DNA of 64,000 nucleotides from an uncultured Roseovarius sp. Its GTDB lineage: Bacteria > Pseudomonadota > Alphaproteobacteria > Rhodobacterales > Rhodobacteraceae. The position numbers and the translations under genes are program-made. Positions 35,983-45,120 of this stretch are shown piece by piece. The notes under the pieces were generated by a model. That model saw only the letters and a list, made by a program, of their open reading frames with translations, was not told where the DNA came from and made no database searches. The stretch spans positions 23,030-87,029 of the forward strand of contig NZ_CAJXNN010000012.1 of assembly GCF_913057115.1 (NCBI RefSeq), read 5' to 3'. Each line of letters opens with the position of its first letter. Within the stretch, counting starts at the first letter, position 1.

Positions 35983-36471
35983 AGCCACTGTCCTTTTTGT
36001 TTTCCCCCAACGAGGACAGCGGTAACCAGCCACCCCCAAACGAATTATCCTTTTACTTTAACAAGTTTAGGAACGATGTGAAGAATTATTCACCAGATAT
36101 TGTGTCATATCTGGAAACAGTCACTAGTGTTGCGGCAAGACTTGCCTGCAAAAATCAAAAATTGCGTGAATTCTATCACTTAGGCCAACTTTGCAGAGCG
36201 CCCTCCGGTGCCGGCCCCGGGCACGGGTTGGAGGCTTGGGCAGCCGTGGTTGGTTCATTGCCTGCGCGGCGACCGGGTGAGCGATTGGAATCAGAAATTC
36301 GTCAAGGGCCGGCCGCCCGGGGTACAGGGTTCATTTGGGACAAGTGATTTGCGGCAATCGGCGATGGGCGATGACGCAGGGCGCACAAAGTCAACTGTTG
36401 CCAAAATTTGGACAAATTTCGGGTTTAGCCGAGGGATTGTTGAAGAAAACGCAAAGAAGGCCCGGCCCGTT
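35983..36471. other. Gene-free divergent region, AT-richer than its surroundings
   Basis: This gap separates the OmpA-type gene (minus) and the next lipoprotein (plus). The stretch 36040-36180 is clearly richer in A and T than neighbouring DNA, as expected for promoters or an older insertion. It contains the dyad at 36093-36114. I see no credible open frame: the longer ones lack ribosome sites and protein-like composition. Confidence 0.6.
36093..36114. promoter_or_regulatory. Dyad CCAGATAT-N6-ATATCTGG
   Basis: A perfect 8-bp inverted repeat with a 6-bp centre (TGTGTC), total 22 bp, in the AT-rich divergent region. The size and symmetry suit a dimeric regulator. The regulator is unknown. Confidence 0.45.
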
Positions 36472-37191
36472 ATGATGTGCAAAGCCCGTTACCTCGTTCC
36501 CTTGATGGCCGCGACCGCCCTGAGCGCCTGCATGCAAGTCACGCCGGAGGCCTCGCGAGCGGAGAATGCCGCGCTTTATTTTCACAACGATCCCATTGTC
36601 GACGGCAGCGTTGCAAAGCAGGTGGATGCCTTGCAGCAGATGGCCGATGAGATCGTGATGCAATCGACCCTCAAGGGCGGTGCGATCGGGGCCGCAGTGG
36701 GCTGTGGTCTGGCGGTTGTCGCCTCAAGCCATATCGGCAAATGCGCGGCCAGCGCGGCGGTTGGCGCGGCCGGGGGCGCCATTGCGGGCCGTGCTGCGGG
36801 CCAGCGCAGCGTGAAAAAGCGCATGCAGCTTGTCCACGAGCCCGAGCTGAGCCGGAGCTTGCGCAATGCCTCGAACCAGTTTGAAAGCCTGCGTGACGAT
36901 CTGCCCGGCCTGCTGGCGGCGCAGGAGGAGCGGTTGAACGCCTTGGCCCTGCAACTGGCCGGCGGCCAGATCAGCCGGGCCGAGCATGATCGCGGTGTTG
37001 CAAAGGTCAATTCCGAGCGCGCGGCTTTGGCAGAGGCGCTGAGCCTGAGCGAGGCCGACATGCGCCGGGCGGTGCGCAACCTGCAGACTGCGGCCGCGCG
37101 TGGGCAAAGCGGGCTGGACTGGCATATCAGAACCGCCAATCAACTGGCCGATGACGTGGCCTCGCAACGGTCTAGCATCAGTTTGCTGTAA
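36472..37191 (+). CDS. Lipoprotein with glycine-zipper segment and coiled coil
   Basis: 239 residues. Lipoprotein signal ending LMAATALSAC, then a glycine-zipper-like hydrophobic segment (LKGGAIGAAVGCGLAVVASS ... AAGGAIAGRAAGQ, about 64-106) and a long coiled coil (about 130-225) rich in Ala, Leu, Glu and Arg. It probably spans or coats the envelope. Family not recognised. The start ATG (two in a row) follows AAGAAGG. It ends 18 bp before the convergent miaB. Confidence 0.75.
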   Translation: MMCKARYLVPLMAATALSACMQVTPEASRAENAALYFHNDPIVDGSVAKQVDALQQMADEIVMQSTLKGGAIGAAVGCGLAVVASSHIGKCAASAAVGAAGGAIAGRAAGQRSVKKRMQLVHEPELSRSLRNASNQFESLRDDLPGLLAAQEERLNALALQLAGGQISRAEHDRGVAKVNSERAALAEALSLSEADMRRAVRNLQTAAARGQSGLDWHIRTANQLADDVASQRSSISLL

Positions 37192-37209
37192 GCCCCTGCC
37201 CTGCCGGCA

Positions 37210-38535
37210 TCAGCCGACGAGTTGACCCGACAGGGAGTTCGAGCCGCTTTCAACGATCTTGACGCGGGCGATATCGCCCGGCTTGGCCGTGCAATTTGCC
37301 ACGTGTACCGCATGCAGATACTCGGATTTGCCGACCATTTGCCCCTCAAGGCGGCCCGGCTTTTCGAAGAGCACGCTGACCTCGCGGCCCACCATGGCGT
37401 CTTGGATGGCGCGCTGGTGGTGGGTGATCCGCTCTTGCAGGCGATAAAGGCGTTCGGATTTTACATCTTCGTCCAGTTGCGCGCGTTCTGCCGCCGGGGT
37501 GCCGGGGCGCGTGGAGTATTTGAAGGAAAAGGCGTAGCCATATTTGACCTCTTCAATAAGGTCCATTGTGGCCTGAAAATCGGCGTCGGTTTCTTCGGGG
37601 AAGCCGACGATGAAATCGCCCGACATCAGGATGTCGGGGCGCGCTTCGCGGATGCGTTCGATCAGGCGGATATATTCTTCGGCGGTGTGCTTACGGTTCA
37701 TCCGCTTGAGGATGCGGTCACTGCCCGATTGCACGGGCAAGTGCAGGTAGGGCATGAGTTTTTCACACTCGCCATGGGCGGCAATGAGGGCATCATCCAT
37801 ATCGTTGGGGTGCGAGGTGGTGAAGCGGATACGCTCCAACCCGTCGATATCGTTCAGCGCCCAGATCAGGCGCGCGAGGGTCCAGTCACCGCCATCGGGG
37901 CCTTGGCCGTGGTAGGCGTTGACGTTCTGACCCAGCAGGGTGATTTCGCGCACGCCACGTTCAACCAGATCGCGGGCCTCATCAAGAATGCGGGTGGCGG
38001 GGCGGCTAACCTCGGCCCCACGGGTATAGGGCACGACGCAGAAGGCGCAGAATTTGTCACAGCCTTCTTGGACAGTGAGGAAGGCGGTGGGGCCGCGTTT
38101 CGCCTTGGGGCGGTTTTTCAGGGTCTCGAATTTGTCGTCGAGCGGGAAGTCGGTATCGAGGGCTTTTTTGCCTTCGCGCGCCTTGGCCTCCATCTGTGGC
38201 AGGCGGTGGTAGCTTTGCGGACCGACGACCATATCGACAAGCGGCTGACGGCGCATGATTTCTTCGCCTTCGGCCTGCGCCACACAGCCCGCAACGCCGA
38301 TTTTCAGATCGGGGTTTTCATCCTTGAGCGTGCGGAATCGGCCCAGTTCGGAATAGACCTTTTCGGCGGCTTTTTCGCGGATGTGGCAGGTGTTGAGCAG
38401 GATCATGTCCGCGTCGTCGGGGCTGTTGGTTTCCACATAGCCCGCACCGCCCATGGCCTCGGCCATACGCTCGCTGTCGTAGACGTTCATTTGACAGCCG
38501 TAGGTCTTGATGAAGAGCTTTTTCGGTTCGGCCAT
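37210..38535 (-). CDS. miaB: tRNA-2-methylthio-N6-dimethylallyladenosine synthase
   Basis: 441 residues. Adds the methylthio group to i6A37 in tRNA. N-terminal MTTase domain with three cluster cysteines ([27 protein letters not shown]), radical-SAM C-x3-C-x2-C (CDKFCAFC) and a C-terminal TRAM domain. It heads the conserved miaB-phoH-ybeY-corC-lnt series, here separated from phoH by about 2.3 kb of envelope genes. Confidence 0.97.
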   Translation of the reverse strand: MAEPKKLFIKTYGCQMNVYDSERMAEAMGGAGYVETNSPDDADMILLNTCHIREKAAEKVYSELGRFRTLKDENPDLKIGVAGCVAQAEGEEIMRRQPLVDMVVGPQSYHRLPQMEAKAREGKKALDTDFPLDDKFETLKNRPKAKRGPTAFLTVQEGCDKFCAFCVVPYTRGAEVSRPATRILDEARDLVERGVREITLLGQNVNAYHGQGPDGGDWTLARLIWALNDIDGLERIRFTTSHPNDMDDALIAAHGECEKLMPYLHLPVQSGSDRILKRMNRKHTAEEYIRLIERIREARPDILMSGDFIVGFPEETDADFQATMDLIEEVKYGYAFSFKYSTRPGTPAAERAQLDEDVKSERLYRLQERITHHQRAIQDAMVGREVSVLFEKPGRLEGQMVGKSEYLHAVHVANCTAKPGDIARVKIVESGSNSLSGQLVG

Positions 38536-38644
38536 GTTGGACAGACTCCCGCAAGGTTTCAGGCCGCTTCCCTACACCAAGGCAAGGGTCGCTTGCAATG
38601 GAATGCGAATTGGCCGACGTTATCGCAAAAAACCGGGACCGTTG

Positions 38645-39514
38645 ATGTATTACGACAGCCTAGACGCCTTTTTGAAGTCAGCCGACACGACCCTGAAACA
38701 AGGGCCTGTGGGGATGATTTTCGTGGAAGATGATATCGAAGTCGGCAGCACGGTGCGCCACCATCTGGACAGCGGTTTCAAACAGCTTCTGGTGTTGATG
38801 CCCGAGGCCTTCGACCTGCCCGAAGATGTGGTGGACAAGGTGGCGCGGATTGATTTCGACATTGCCAAGGGTGCCGACTATGTCGACGCGGTTAACCGCA
38901 TCGCCGCCGCGGCACCGGGGCTTTGGATGTATTACTGCTTCAACGCCGAATACCTGTTCTATCCCTTCTGCGAAACCCGAACGGTCGGAGAGTTGCTGAC
39001 CTTCCACACAGAAGAGCGCCGCGATGCCATGCTTTGCTACGTGATCGACCTTTATGCCGGGGATCTGGAGGTCCATCCGAACGCCGTGTCGCTGGAAGAT
39101 GCCCATCTGGACAAATCCGGGTATTATGCCTTGGCGCGGAACGATCCGGACAATCACAACTACCCCAAGGAGCGGCAGTTGGATTTCTTCGGCGGCCTAC
39201 GCTGGCGGTACGAAGAGCATATCCCGGCCAAGCGCCGCAAGATCGACCGAATCGCCCTTTTCAAATCCAAGCCCGATTTGATCCTGCGCGACGATCACAC
39301 CTTTACGGATGAGGAATACAATACCTATGCCTGCCCGTGGCATCACAACCTGACGGCGGCGATTGTTTCATTTCGGACGGCCAAGGCGCTCAAGGCGAAC
39401 CCCGGCTCCACCTTTGATATCCATACGTTCAAGTGGCACAATTCCACGCCGTTCGAGTGGCACTCGCGACAGTTGCTGGATTTGGGCCTGATGGAACCGG
39501 GGCAGTGGTTTTAA
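38645..39514 (+). CDS. Glycosyltransferase-like protein, roseobacter conserved hypothetical
   Basis: 289 residues, soluble. Beginning VGMIFVEDDIEVGSTVRHHLDSGFKQLLVL resembles the start of GT2-like domains (a strand, then a HLxxGF segment as in GT92-type proteins), and later parts are rich in aromatic and His residues (TYACPWHHNLTAAIVSFRTAKAL, TFKWHNSTPFEWHSRQLLDLG). A classical DXD is not obvious; EDD near residue 27 is a candidate. Activity is uncertain. It diverges from miaB and its end overlaps the convergent DmdA-like gene by 4 bp. Confidence 0.5.
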   Translation: MYYDSLDAFLKSADTTLKQGPVGMIFVEDDIEVGSTVRHHLDSGFKQLLVLMPEAFDLPEDVVDKVARIDFDIAKGADYVDAVNRIAAAAPGLWMYYCFNAEYLFYPFCETRTVGELLTFHTEERRDAMLCYVIDLYAGDLEVHPNAVSLEDAHLDKSGYYALARNDPDNHNYPKERQLDFFGGLRWRYEEHIPAKRRKIDRIALFKSKPDLILRDDHTFTDEEYNTYACPWHHNLTAAIVSFRTAKALKANPGSTFDIHTFKWHNSTPFEWHSRQLLDLGLMEPGQWF

Positions 39515-40812
39515 CCGGCTTTCTTTTGTTCGCGTGCGCTTGGGTGTTCTGAAGGCACGAAAGGCACTTCGCTGACGATGGCATCGACCGACTTGCCGGA
39601 TGTTTCTTGGTACATTTCGGGGAGTTCCACCTTGAGGCGCGTGCCAATGGCGGTTTTTTCCCAAGGAACATAGGCCAGAGCGATGTTTTGCTCCAACTCG
39701 GGCGAGTACCATGGCGAGGTGACATAGCCGCAGCGTGTACCGTCCTCCTTCGCCACCAGCCAGAAATCGGGCGCGTAATCGGTGATCGGCAGGCCGCCCA
39801 TCTTAAGGCCGACGAGTTTGAGGGCGAAAGGATAGTCCCCTTTCTCGATTTGCGCGCGCTGGCGTTCCAGCGCCTCTTTGCCGATGTAGTCGGCGGTTTT
39901 CTTGCGCGGCACTTGGTAGGCAAGGTTGACTTGGAACGGCGAGGTCTCAGCGTCCATATCCTGCCCCCATGACAGGATACCCGCCGCGATCCGACGGTGG
40001 TGGCCCGGGGCGATCACCCGCAGGCCATAACGCGCGCCCATGCCACGAATGGCGTACCAGACAGGCTCGGCCGTCTCGGAGGCGTTGCGGACATAGACTT
40101 CGTAGCCCTTTTCGCCGCTGAAGCCTGTTTGACTGATCACGACCGGGCAGCCTTCGATCTTGGTTTCCATCATTCCGTAATAGGGGATGTCGCGCACCTC
40201 CTCACCGATCAGGTCGGCCATGAGGTCTTCGGACAGCGGCCCTTGGATTTGCAGGGGGGCGACGTCGAGTTCGGTGATGTCGACATCCCAGCGGCGGGGG
40301 ATGTTGACGCCTTGCAACCAAAGCATCAGGTCGCTGTCGGAGATCGAGAACCAGAATTCATCCTCGGCCAGACGCAAAAGGACGGGATCGTTCAGGATAC
40401 CGCCCTTGTCGTTGCACAGGATGCAGTATTTGCCGTGCATCGGTTTGATCTTGGTGGCGTCGCGGGTGATGACGGTATTGACGAAATCTTCGGCGTCCGG
40501 CCCCTTGACGCAGATCTGACGTTCGACAGCGACGTTCCAAAGCGTCACGCCATTCACCAGCGCACGATATTCGGCCATCGCGCCGCCATCTTCGGGGCGG
40601 GCATAGGCACGCGGGTGGTACATGCGGTTGTAGACGGTGGCGCGCCAGGCCCCGGCCTCGATCGACAAATGCCAGAAGGGCGATTTGCGCACGCGCGTCG
40701 ATATCAGCATCTGAACAGAGGTCGGCCCGGACTGGCGCAGGTTGACGGGCACGGTGCGATCCGATTGATCCACGCCCGGAACGTTCGGGTGGGTACGGTT
40801 CTGATGTGTCAT
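39511..40812 (-). CDS. GcvT/DmdA-family tetrahydrofolate-dependent protein
   Basis: 433 residues. The pattern RVRKSPFWHLSIEAGAWRATVYNRMYHP ... LWNVAVERQICVKGPDAEDFVN ... GGILNDPVLLRLAEDEFWFSISDSDLMLWLQG follows DMSP demethylase DmdA closely in order and spacing, and the C-terminal part is the GcvT barrel (TGFSGEKGYEVYV, PGHHRRIAAGILSWGQDMD). The family moves a methyl or methylene unit to tetrahydrofolate. Whether the substrate is DMSP or another methylated compound cannot be read from sequence; key DmdA residues need an alignment. It lies after fabI and a small membrane gene on the same strand. Confidence 0.75.
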   Translation of the reverse strand: MTHQNRTHPNVPGVDQSDRTVPVNLRQSGPTSVQMLISTRVRKSPFWHLSIEAGAWRATVYNRMYHPRAYARPEDGGAMAEYRALVNGVTLWNVAVERQICVKGPDAEDFVNTVITRDATKIKPMHGKYCILCNDKGGILNDPVLLRLAEDEFWFSISDSDLMLWLQGVNIPRRWDVDITELDVAPLQIQGPLSEDLMADLIGEEVRDIPYYGMMETKIEGCPVVISQTGFSGEKGYEVYVRNASETAEPVWYAIRGMGARYGLRVIAPGHHRRIAAGILSWGQDMDAETSPFQVNLAYQVPRKKTADYIGKEALERQRAQIEKGDYPFALKLVGLKMGGLPITDYAPDFWLVAKEDGTRCGYVTSPWYSPELEQNIALAYVPWEKTAIGTRLKVELPEMYQETSGKSVDAIVSEVPFVPSEHPSAREQKKAG

Positions 40813-40917
40813 GCGACAAAGATGGGCATCGCCTATTGCGCGATCAACCCGTGGCGCGGTCACGAATTGCGGCGCGGATGGCTCGTCGGGCGATGCGAGT
40901 CGTCGCCCAAGACGGTT

Positions 40918-41205
40918 TTAGGAGCGGATGTCGGGCAGAGCCGCTACGACCATGTCCCGCGCGTTGCCGTCACCGCCGAAGTACACATCGGCGGCATGGG
41001 CCGCATCAGCCACAGCCATCTGGATCTTGGGGCCAAGGGCCGGGTCTTGCCATGCGACCACGCCCGCTGACACCACCATGAGACAGAGGCAGCGGCGCCC
41101 CCATTTTTTCGCGATGCGGGCGCGGCGGAGGTAGGCCTCCTGACGAAGGCGGGCCTTCTCGACCTTGCGAAGGGATTGGTGTGATGCTCTGTGTTCCATG
41201 CCCAT
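40918..41205 (-). CDS. Small membrane protein with basic N-terminus
   Basis: 95 residues: a basic N-terminal helix (KVEKARLRQEAYLRRARIAKKWGRR), one transmembrane helix (about 39-52, CLCLMVVSAGVVAW) and a short outer tail. No family recognised. It lies 73 bp after fabI and 105 bp before the DmdA-like gene on the same strand. A shorter start (MEHRASH) two codons later is possible. A competing overlapping frame exists but has no protein-like composition. Confidence 0.55.
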   Translation of the reverse strand: MGMEHRASHQSLRKVEKARLRQEAYLRRARIAKKWGRRCLCLMVVSAGVVAWQDPALGPKIQMAVADAAHAADVYFGGDGNARDMVVAALPDIRS

Positions 41206-41278
41206 TTTTTGGCCAAATCACATGGCGAAAATAGGGCAGGGCCGGGGCCAATTAAGGCAGAGGCGGGGTAATTTTTGG

Positions 41279-42070
41279 TCAGAGGTTTTCGGCCTGCGGC
41301 ATGCCCAGAACGTGATAGCCACCGTCGACATGGATGATCTCGCCGCTGGTGAAGGCCCCCGCATCCGAGGCCAGCCAGACGGCGGTGCCGCCCACCGCCT
41401 CAAGCGTGGCGTTGGCCCGCAGGGGCGCGTTCATGTCGGTGTGCTTGTAGGTTTTGCGCGCCCCGCCGATGGCCGCCCCGGCAAGGGTTTTCATCGGACC
41501 GGGCGAGATGGCGTTCACGCGGATACCGTCGGGCCCCATGTCATTGGCGAGGTAACGCGTGGAGGATTCCAGCGCCGCCTTTGCCACACCCATGACATTA
41601 TAGTTGGGTACAACCTTGTTGGAGCCCTGGTAGGTCAGTGTCAGAAGTGTGCCGCCGTTGTCCTTCATCAACGGGTAGGCACGGCGCGCCACGTCGATGA
41701 AGGAATAGGCCGAAATCTCAAGGCTGTGTTTGAAATTCTGGCGGCTGGTGTTCATGAAACGGCCCGTCAGTTCGGATTTGTCCGAATAGGCGATGGCGTG
41801 AACCACGAAATCAATCGTCGGCCATTTGTCGGCCAGCGCCGCAAAGGCCGCATCCAGCGACGCGTCATCGGTGACATCCACATCGACAAGGAAATCGCTA
41901 CCGACAGAAGCGGCAAGGGGTTCGACCCGTTTGCCGAAGGCTTCGCCCTGATAGGTGAAGGCCAGCTCGGCCCCGGCCTCGGCCATGGCGCGGGCGATGC
42001 CCCAGGCAATGGAGCGATCATTGGCCACGCCCATGATGAGGCCGCGTTTTCCCTGCATGGAATTGCTCAT
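41279..42070 (-). CDS. fabI: Enoyl-[acyl-carrier-protein] reductase (NADH)
   Basis: 263 residues, SDR fold. Catalytic Tyr and Lys in YNVMGVAK (Y-x6-K), nucleotide loop GVANDRSIAWGIA, and the substrate loop TLAGAAIGG. It completes each fatty-acid elongation round and is the target of triclosan-type inhibitors. The ATG lies 7 bp after fabB, so both are one transcript. Confidence 0.96.
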   Translation of the reverse strand: MSNSMQGKRGLIMGVANDRSIAWGIARAMAEAGAELAFTYQGEAFGKRVEPLAASVGSDFLVDVDVTDDASLDAAFAALADKWPTIDFVVHAIAYSDKSELTGRFMNTSRQNFKHSLEISAYSFIDVARRAYPLMKDNGGTLLTLTYQGSNKVVPNYNVMGVAKAALESSTRYLANDMGPDGIRVNAISPGPMKTLAGAAIGGARKTYKHTDMNAPLRANATLEAVGGTAVWLASDAGAFTSGEIIHVDGGYHVLGMPQAENL

Positions 42071-42077
42071 GTGAAAA

Positions 42078-43307
42078 TCATCCGTGATATTTGCTGAGGA
42101 TCATCGACCCGTTGGTGCCGCCAAAGCCGAAGCTGTTGGTCATGACGCTATCAAGCCCGGCGTCGTCGACGCGGGCCGTCGCAATCTCGGCAGGGGACAG
42201 CGCCGGATCGAGGGTTTCCACGTTGATCGATGGAATAATGAAATCATGTTCCAGCGCCAACAGGCAATAGACCGCCTCCTGCGCGCCGGTGGCCCCCTGG
42301 CTGTGGCCGGTCATGGATTTGGTCGAGCTGATCGGCGGTGTCGTGCCGGTCCCAAAGACGCGGCGCACGGCCTCGACCTCACCCACGTCGCCCACCGGGG
42401 TGGAGGTGCCATGGGCGTTGATGTAGCCCACCTTGCGATCCTCGGGCAGCGTCGAGAGCGCGATGCGCATGGCGCGTTCGCCGCCCTCGCCCGAGGGCGC
42501 GACCATATCGTGACCATCCGAGGTGGCGCCATAGCCCGTGACCTCGGCATAGATCTTGGCGCCGCGCGCCTTGGCGTGCTCCAGATCTTCCAGCACCAGC
42601 ATGCCGCCGCCGCCGCCGATGACGAACCCGTCGCGGTCCGCATCAAAGGCGCGCGAGGCTTTTTCCGGCGTGTCATTGTATTTCGAGGACATCGCCCCCA
42701 TCGCGTCGAAGAGGCACGACAAGGTCCAGTCGAGTTCTTCACCGCCACCGGCGAACATCACGTCCTGCTTGCCCATCATGATCTGTTCGGCGGCATTGCC
42801 GATGCAATGCAGCGAGGTGGAACAGGCCGAGGTGATCGAGTAGTTGATGCCCTTGATCTGATAGGCGGTCGAGAGGTTGGCCGACACGGTCGAGGACATG
42901 CATTTGGGCACGGCAAAGGGCCCGATCCGCTTGGGCGAGCCTTTTTCCAGTACCGTTTGATGCGCGGCCAGCATGGCCGAGGTCGAGGGCCCGCCGGAGC
43001 CCGCGACCAGACCGGTGCGCGGGTTGACGATATCATTTTCCTCAAGCCCGGCATCGGCGATGGCCTGCCCCATGGCGATATGGGCATAGGCCGCGCCGGG
43101 CCCCATGAAACGCAGGGTGCGTTTATCCACGTGCTCGGCGATATCGAGTTTCACGTCGCCGGCGATCTGGCTGCGAAAGCCGTGTTCGGCCATCGCCTCG
43201 TTGGCGGTGATGCCGGATTTGCCGGCCTTGAGCGAGGCGAGAACCTCTTGGGCATTGTTGCCGATGCTGGAGACAACCCCCAGCCCTGTAACGACGACGC
43301 GGCGCAT
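42078..43307 (-). CDS. fabB: 3-oxoacyl-[acyl-carrier-protein] synthase I
   Basis: 409 residues. Catalytic Cys in [10 protein letters not shown], His in [12 protein letters not shown] and His in [14 protein letters not shown], the C-H-H triad of FabB/FabF; clustering with fabA marks it as FabB, which elongates the cis-unsaturated intermediate. The PhnA-type gene and a dispersed repeat lie between fabA and fabB. Confidence 0.96.
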   Translation of the reverse strand: MRRVVVTGLGVVSSIGNNAQEVLASLKAGKSGITANEAMAEHGFRSQIAGDVKLDIAEHVDKRTLRFMGPGAAYAHIAMGQAIADAGLEENDIVNPRTGLVAGSGGPSTSAMLAAHQTVLEKGSPKRIGPFAVPKCMSSTVSANLSTAYQIKGINYSITSACSTSLHCIGNAAEQIMMGKQDVMFAGGGEELDWTLSCLFDAMGAMSSKYNDTPEKASRAFDADRDGFVIGGGGGMLVLEDLEHAKARGAKIYAEVTGYGATSDGHDMVAPSGEGGERAMRIALSTLPEDRKVGYINAHGTSTPVGDVGEVEAVRRVFGTGTTPPISSTKSMTGHSQGATGAQEAVYCLLALEHDFIIPSINVETLDPALSPAEIATARVDDAGLDSVMTNSFGFGGTNGSMILSKYHG

Positions 43308-43434
43308 GTGGCCTCCTTAGGTTTGTTAAGAACTGTGTATGACAGTGCGCCCCGATGGTGCAAGCAGGAAGGGCTGTGACCATGCGGTGTGGCTACGCCA
43401 CGCAGGCTGGTTTTGCGTTCAGGCCACGCAGGCC

Positions 43435-43481
43435 TTGGGGGCGCTGCCCCCAAACCCCCGGAGTATTTTGGGAAAGATGAA
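43435..43481. repeat. CCGGAGTATTTT...AAAGATGAA dispersed repeat
   Basis: TTGGGGGCGCTGCCCCCAA (a perfect 9-bp stem), then ACCCCCGGAGTATTTTGGGAAAGATGAA. The same modules occur at 51350-51460 and 54211-54284 and, diverged, at 33426-33473. It lies between fabB and the PhnA-type gene, 8 bp from the stop of the latter. Confidence 0.85.
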
Positions 43482-43488
43482 AGGGGGG

Positions 43489-43818
43489 CTACTTCGCCAC
43501 CCTTTTCACGAACTGCGATTTCAGGCCGATTTGGCCGACGCCGGGTATTTTGCAGTCGATATCGTGGTCGCCATCGACGAGCCGGATGTTCTTGACCTTG
43601 GTGCCGACCTTGACCGACGACGAGGTGCCGCCGAGCTTGAGGTCCTTGATCACGGTGACGGTGTCGCCATCGGCCAGCGGGTTGCCGACGCTGTCGCGGA
43701 TCACATCGGTCTGCTTGTCATTGGCGGACCATTCGTGGCCGCATTCGGGGCAGACCAGAAGGGCATCCATTTCATAGGTGTATGCCGAGGCGCATTCGGG
43801 ACAGGGGGGCAAGTCCAT
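43489..43818 (-). CDS. PhnA/YjdM-type zinc-ribbon protein
   Basis: 109 residues. N-terminal zinc ribbon (CPECASAYTYEMDALLVCPECGHEW) and the conserved C-terminal beta domain (DGDTVTVIKDLKLGGTSSSVKVGTKVKNIRLVDGDHDIDCKI). The name PhnA comes from a location in phosphonate operons; no phosphonate gene is here. Function unknown. It is inserted between fabA and fabB on the same strand. Confidence 0.92.
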   Translation of the reverse strand: MDLPPCPECASAYTYEMDALLVCPECGHEWSANDKQTDVIRDSVGNPLADGDTVTVIKDLKLGGTSSSVKVGTKVKNIRLVDGDHDIDCKIPGVGQIGLKSQFVKRVAK

Positions 43819-43830
43819 GGGCGTGTTGGC

Positions 43831-44340
43831 TCAGCTTTCGCTGAGCGCAACTTTCATGTCCTTGACTTGGTAGATCACCTCGCCATCGGCTTCGACCACG
43901 CCATCGGCCACGCCCATGGTCAGGCGGCGGGTTTGCACGGCCTTGGTGAAATCGACGTAGTAGGTGAGCATTTTGCGGTCGGGACGGACCATGCCGGTGA
44001 GTTTCACCTCGCCCACGCCCAGCGCGTAGCCGCGCCCCTGCCAGCCGCGCCAGCCGAGATTGAAGCCGGTCAACTGCCACAGGCCGTCAAGGCCAAGGCA
44101 GCCGGGCATGATCGGGTTGCCGGGGAAGTGGCATTCGAAAAACCACAGGTCGGGGGTGATGTCGAACTCGGCAACCACATGGCCTTTGCCGTGCTTGCCG
44201 CCATCGCCCGAGATATCGGTGATCCGGTCCATCATCAGCATGGGCGGTTCGGGCAGTTGCGCATTGCCGGGGCCGAAAAGCTCACCCTTGGCGCATTTCA
44301 GAAGGTCATCGCGATCGAAGCTGCTCGGGTAATCGGCCAT
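43831..44340 (-). CDS. fabA: 3-hydroxydecanoyl-[acyl-carrier-protein] dehydratase/isomerase
   Basis: 169 residues. Hot-dog fold; catalytic His in [14 protein letters not shown] and Asp in [11 protein letters not shown]. It makes trans-2 and cis-3-decenoyl-ACP, the branch point to unsaturated fatty acids. It diverges from irr with a 349-bp gap. Arrangement irr | fabA-fabB-fabI is standard in Rhodobacterales and rhizobia. Confidence 0.97.
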   Translation of the reverse strand: MADYPSSFDRDDLLKCAKGELFGPGNAQLPEPPMLMMDRITDISGDGGKHGKGHVVAEFDITPDLWFFECHFPGNPIMPGCLGLDGLWQLTGFNLGWRGWQGRGYALGVGEVKLTGMVRPDRKMLTYYVDFTKAVQTRRLTMGVADGVVEADGEVIYQVKDMKVALSES

Positions 44341-44502
44341 TCAGGCGCACCTTTCGTTTATCCGGTTTCGGTGGTGGACCTTCCTGTATCACCGTGGAAT
44401 TGATCCTTGCAAGCCCGATGAGCCTTGTCGCGCGGCAAGTCGGGCTACGGTTCCGGGGCAGTGCGTCAACTTTATTGTCTCCAACCGGCGCTGATCGACG
44501 CC

Positions 44503-44551
44503 GTGGTGCAATGTCTCTACGACGGATCGTCGTAAGAGTTGATCGCACCAC
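44503..44551. other. Structured stem-loop in the fabA-irr intergenic region
   Basis: GTGGTGC (44503-44509) pairs with GCACCAC (44545-44551), and inside them CTCTACGACG (44515-44524) pairs with CGTCGTAAGAG (44528-44538) with one bulged A and a GAT loop. Together they form a two-part hairpin of 49 nt in the 349-bp gap. Strand and role unknown: operator pair, leader structure or small RNA are all possible. Confidence 0.4.
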
Positions 44552-44631
44552 AGGCCGCGATTGCGCGGCGACTCGCACAGGGGGCTTGCCCTGATCCGGG
44601 GTTGCCGGTCCTCCGCTTTGCAGGAAATTGT

Positions 44632-44661
44632 TTGAAATATACCGGGTCTGCCCCCTATATT
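44632..44661 (+). promoter_or_regulatory. Candidate sigma-70 promoter of irr
   Basis: TTGAAA (44632-44637), 18-bp spacer, TATATT (44656-44661), 28 bp before the irr ATG. Transcription would begin a few bases later, leaving a short leader with AAAGGA. Confidence 0.6.
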
Positions 44662-44689
44662 ACCGGAAGGATAAAGGACGGTTTGCGCG

Positions 44690-45109
44690 ATGATGACAGA
44701 GGCTGTTAAACGAGGCACCGACTGGTTGGCCGGCGCGGGTCTGCGACCGACCCGGCAGCGCGTGGCACTGGCCACGCTTTTGGTGGGCGACGGGCAGCAC
44801 CGCCATGTCACCGCCGAGAGCCTGTTTTCGGATGTGCAGGACATGGGCGAAAGTGTTTCGTTGGCCACGGTTTATAACACGCTGAAGGCGTTTTGCGATG
44901 CCGGGCTTATTCAGGAAGTGACGGTGGATGGGTCGAAAAGCTATTTCGACACCAACACCCATGACCACCCGCATTTCTTCTGGGAAGGGGAGGATCGGCT
45001 GACCGATGCCCCCGCCGAGGAATTGCAGATATCGCAGCTGCCCAAGGCCCCCGACGGGGCCGAGATTGCCAGTGTCGATGTGGTGATCCGTCTGCGGCGG
45101 ACCGAGTGA
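44690..45109 (+). CDS. irr: Iron response regulator Irr (Fur family)
   Basis: 139 residues. Winged-helix N-terminal half (LRPTRQRVALATLLV ... ESVSLATVYNTLKAFCDAGLIQEV) and a Fur dimer domain. The metal/heme segment reads H91-D-H-P-H95-FF, the HxH(x)H variant that separates Irr from Fur, and the C-terminal CxxC zinc site of Fur is absent. Irr reports iron through heme status and represses or activates iron genes in Alphaproteobacteria. Two ATG codons lie in a row near the start. Confidence 0.93.
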   Translation: MMTEAVKRGTDWLAGAGLRPTRQRVALATLLVGDGQHRHVTAESLFSDVQDMGESVSLATVYNTLKAFCDAGLIQEVTVDGSKSYFDTNTHDHPHFFWEGEDRLTDAPAEELQISQLPKAPDGAEIASVDVVIRLRRTE

Positions 45110-45120
45110 TTTCAACCAGC

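Noticed and set aside
37222..38733. A 503-codon open frame on the plus strand
   Set aside because: Opposite miaB, which has all its cluster cysteines; the plus-strand product has no recognisable domain.
42084..43379. A 431-codon open frame on the plus strand
   Set aside because: Opposite fabB with intact C-H-H triad; the plus-strand frame is a GC-bias artefact.
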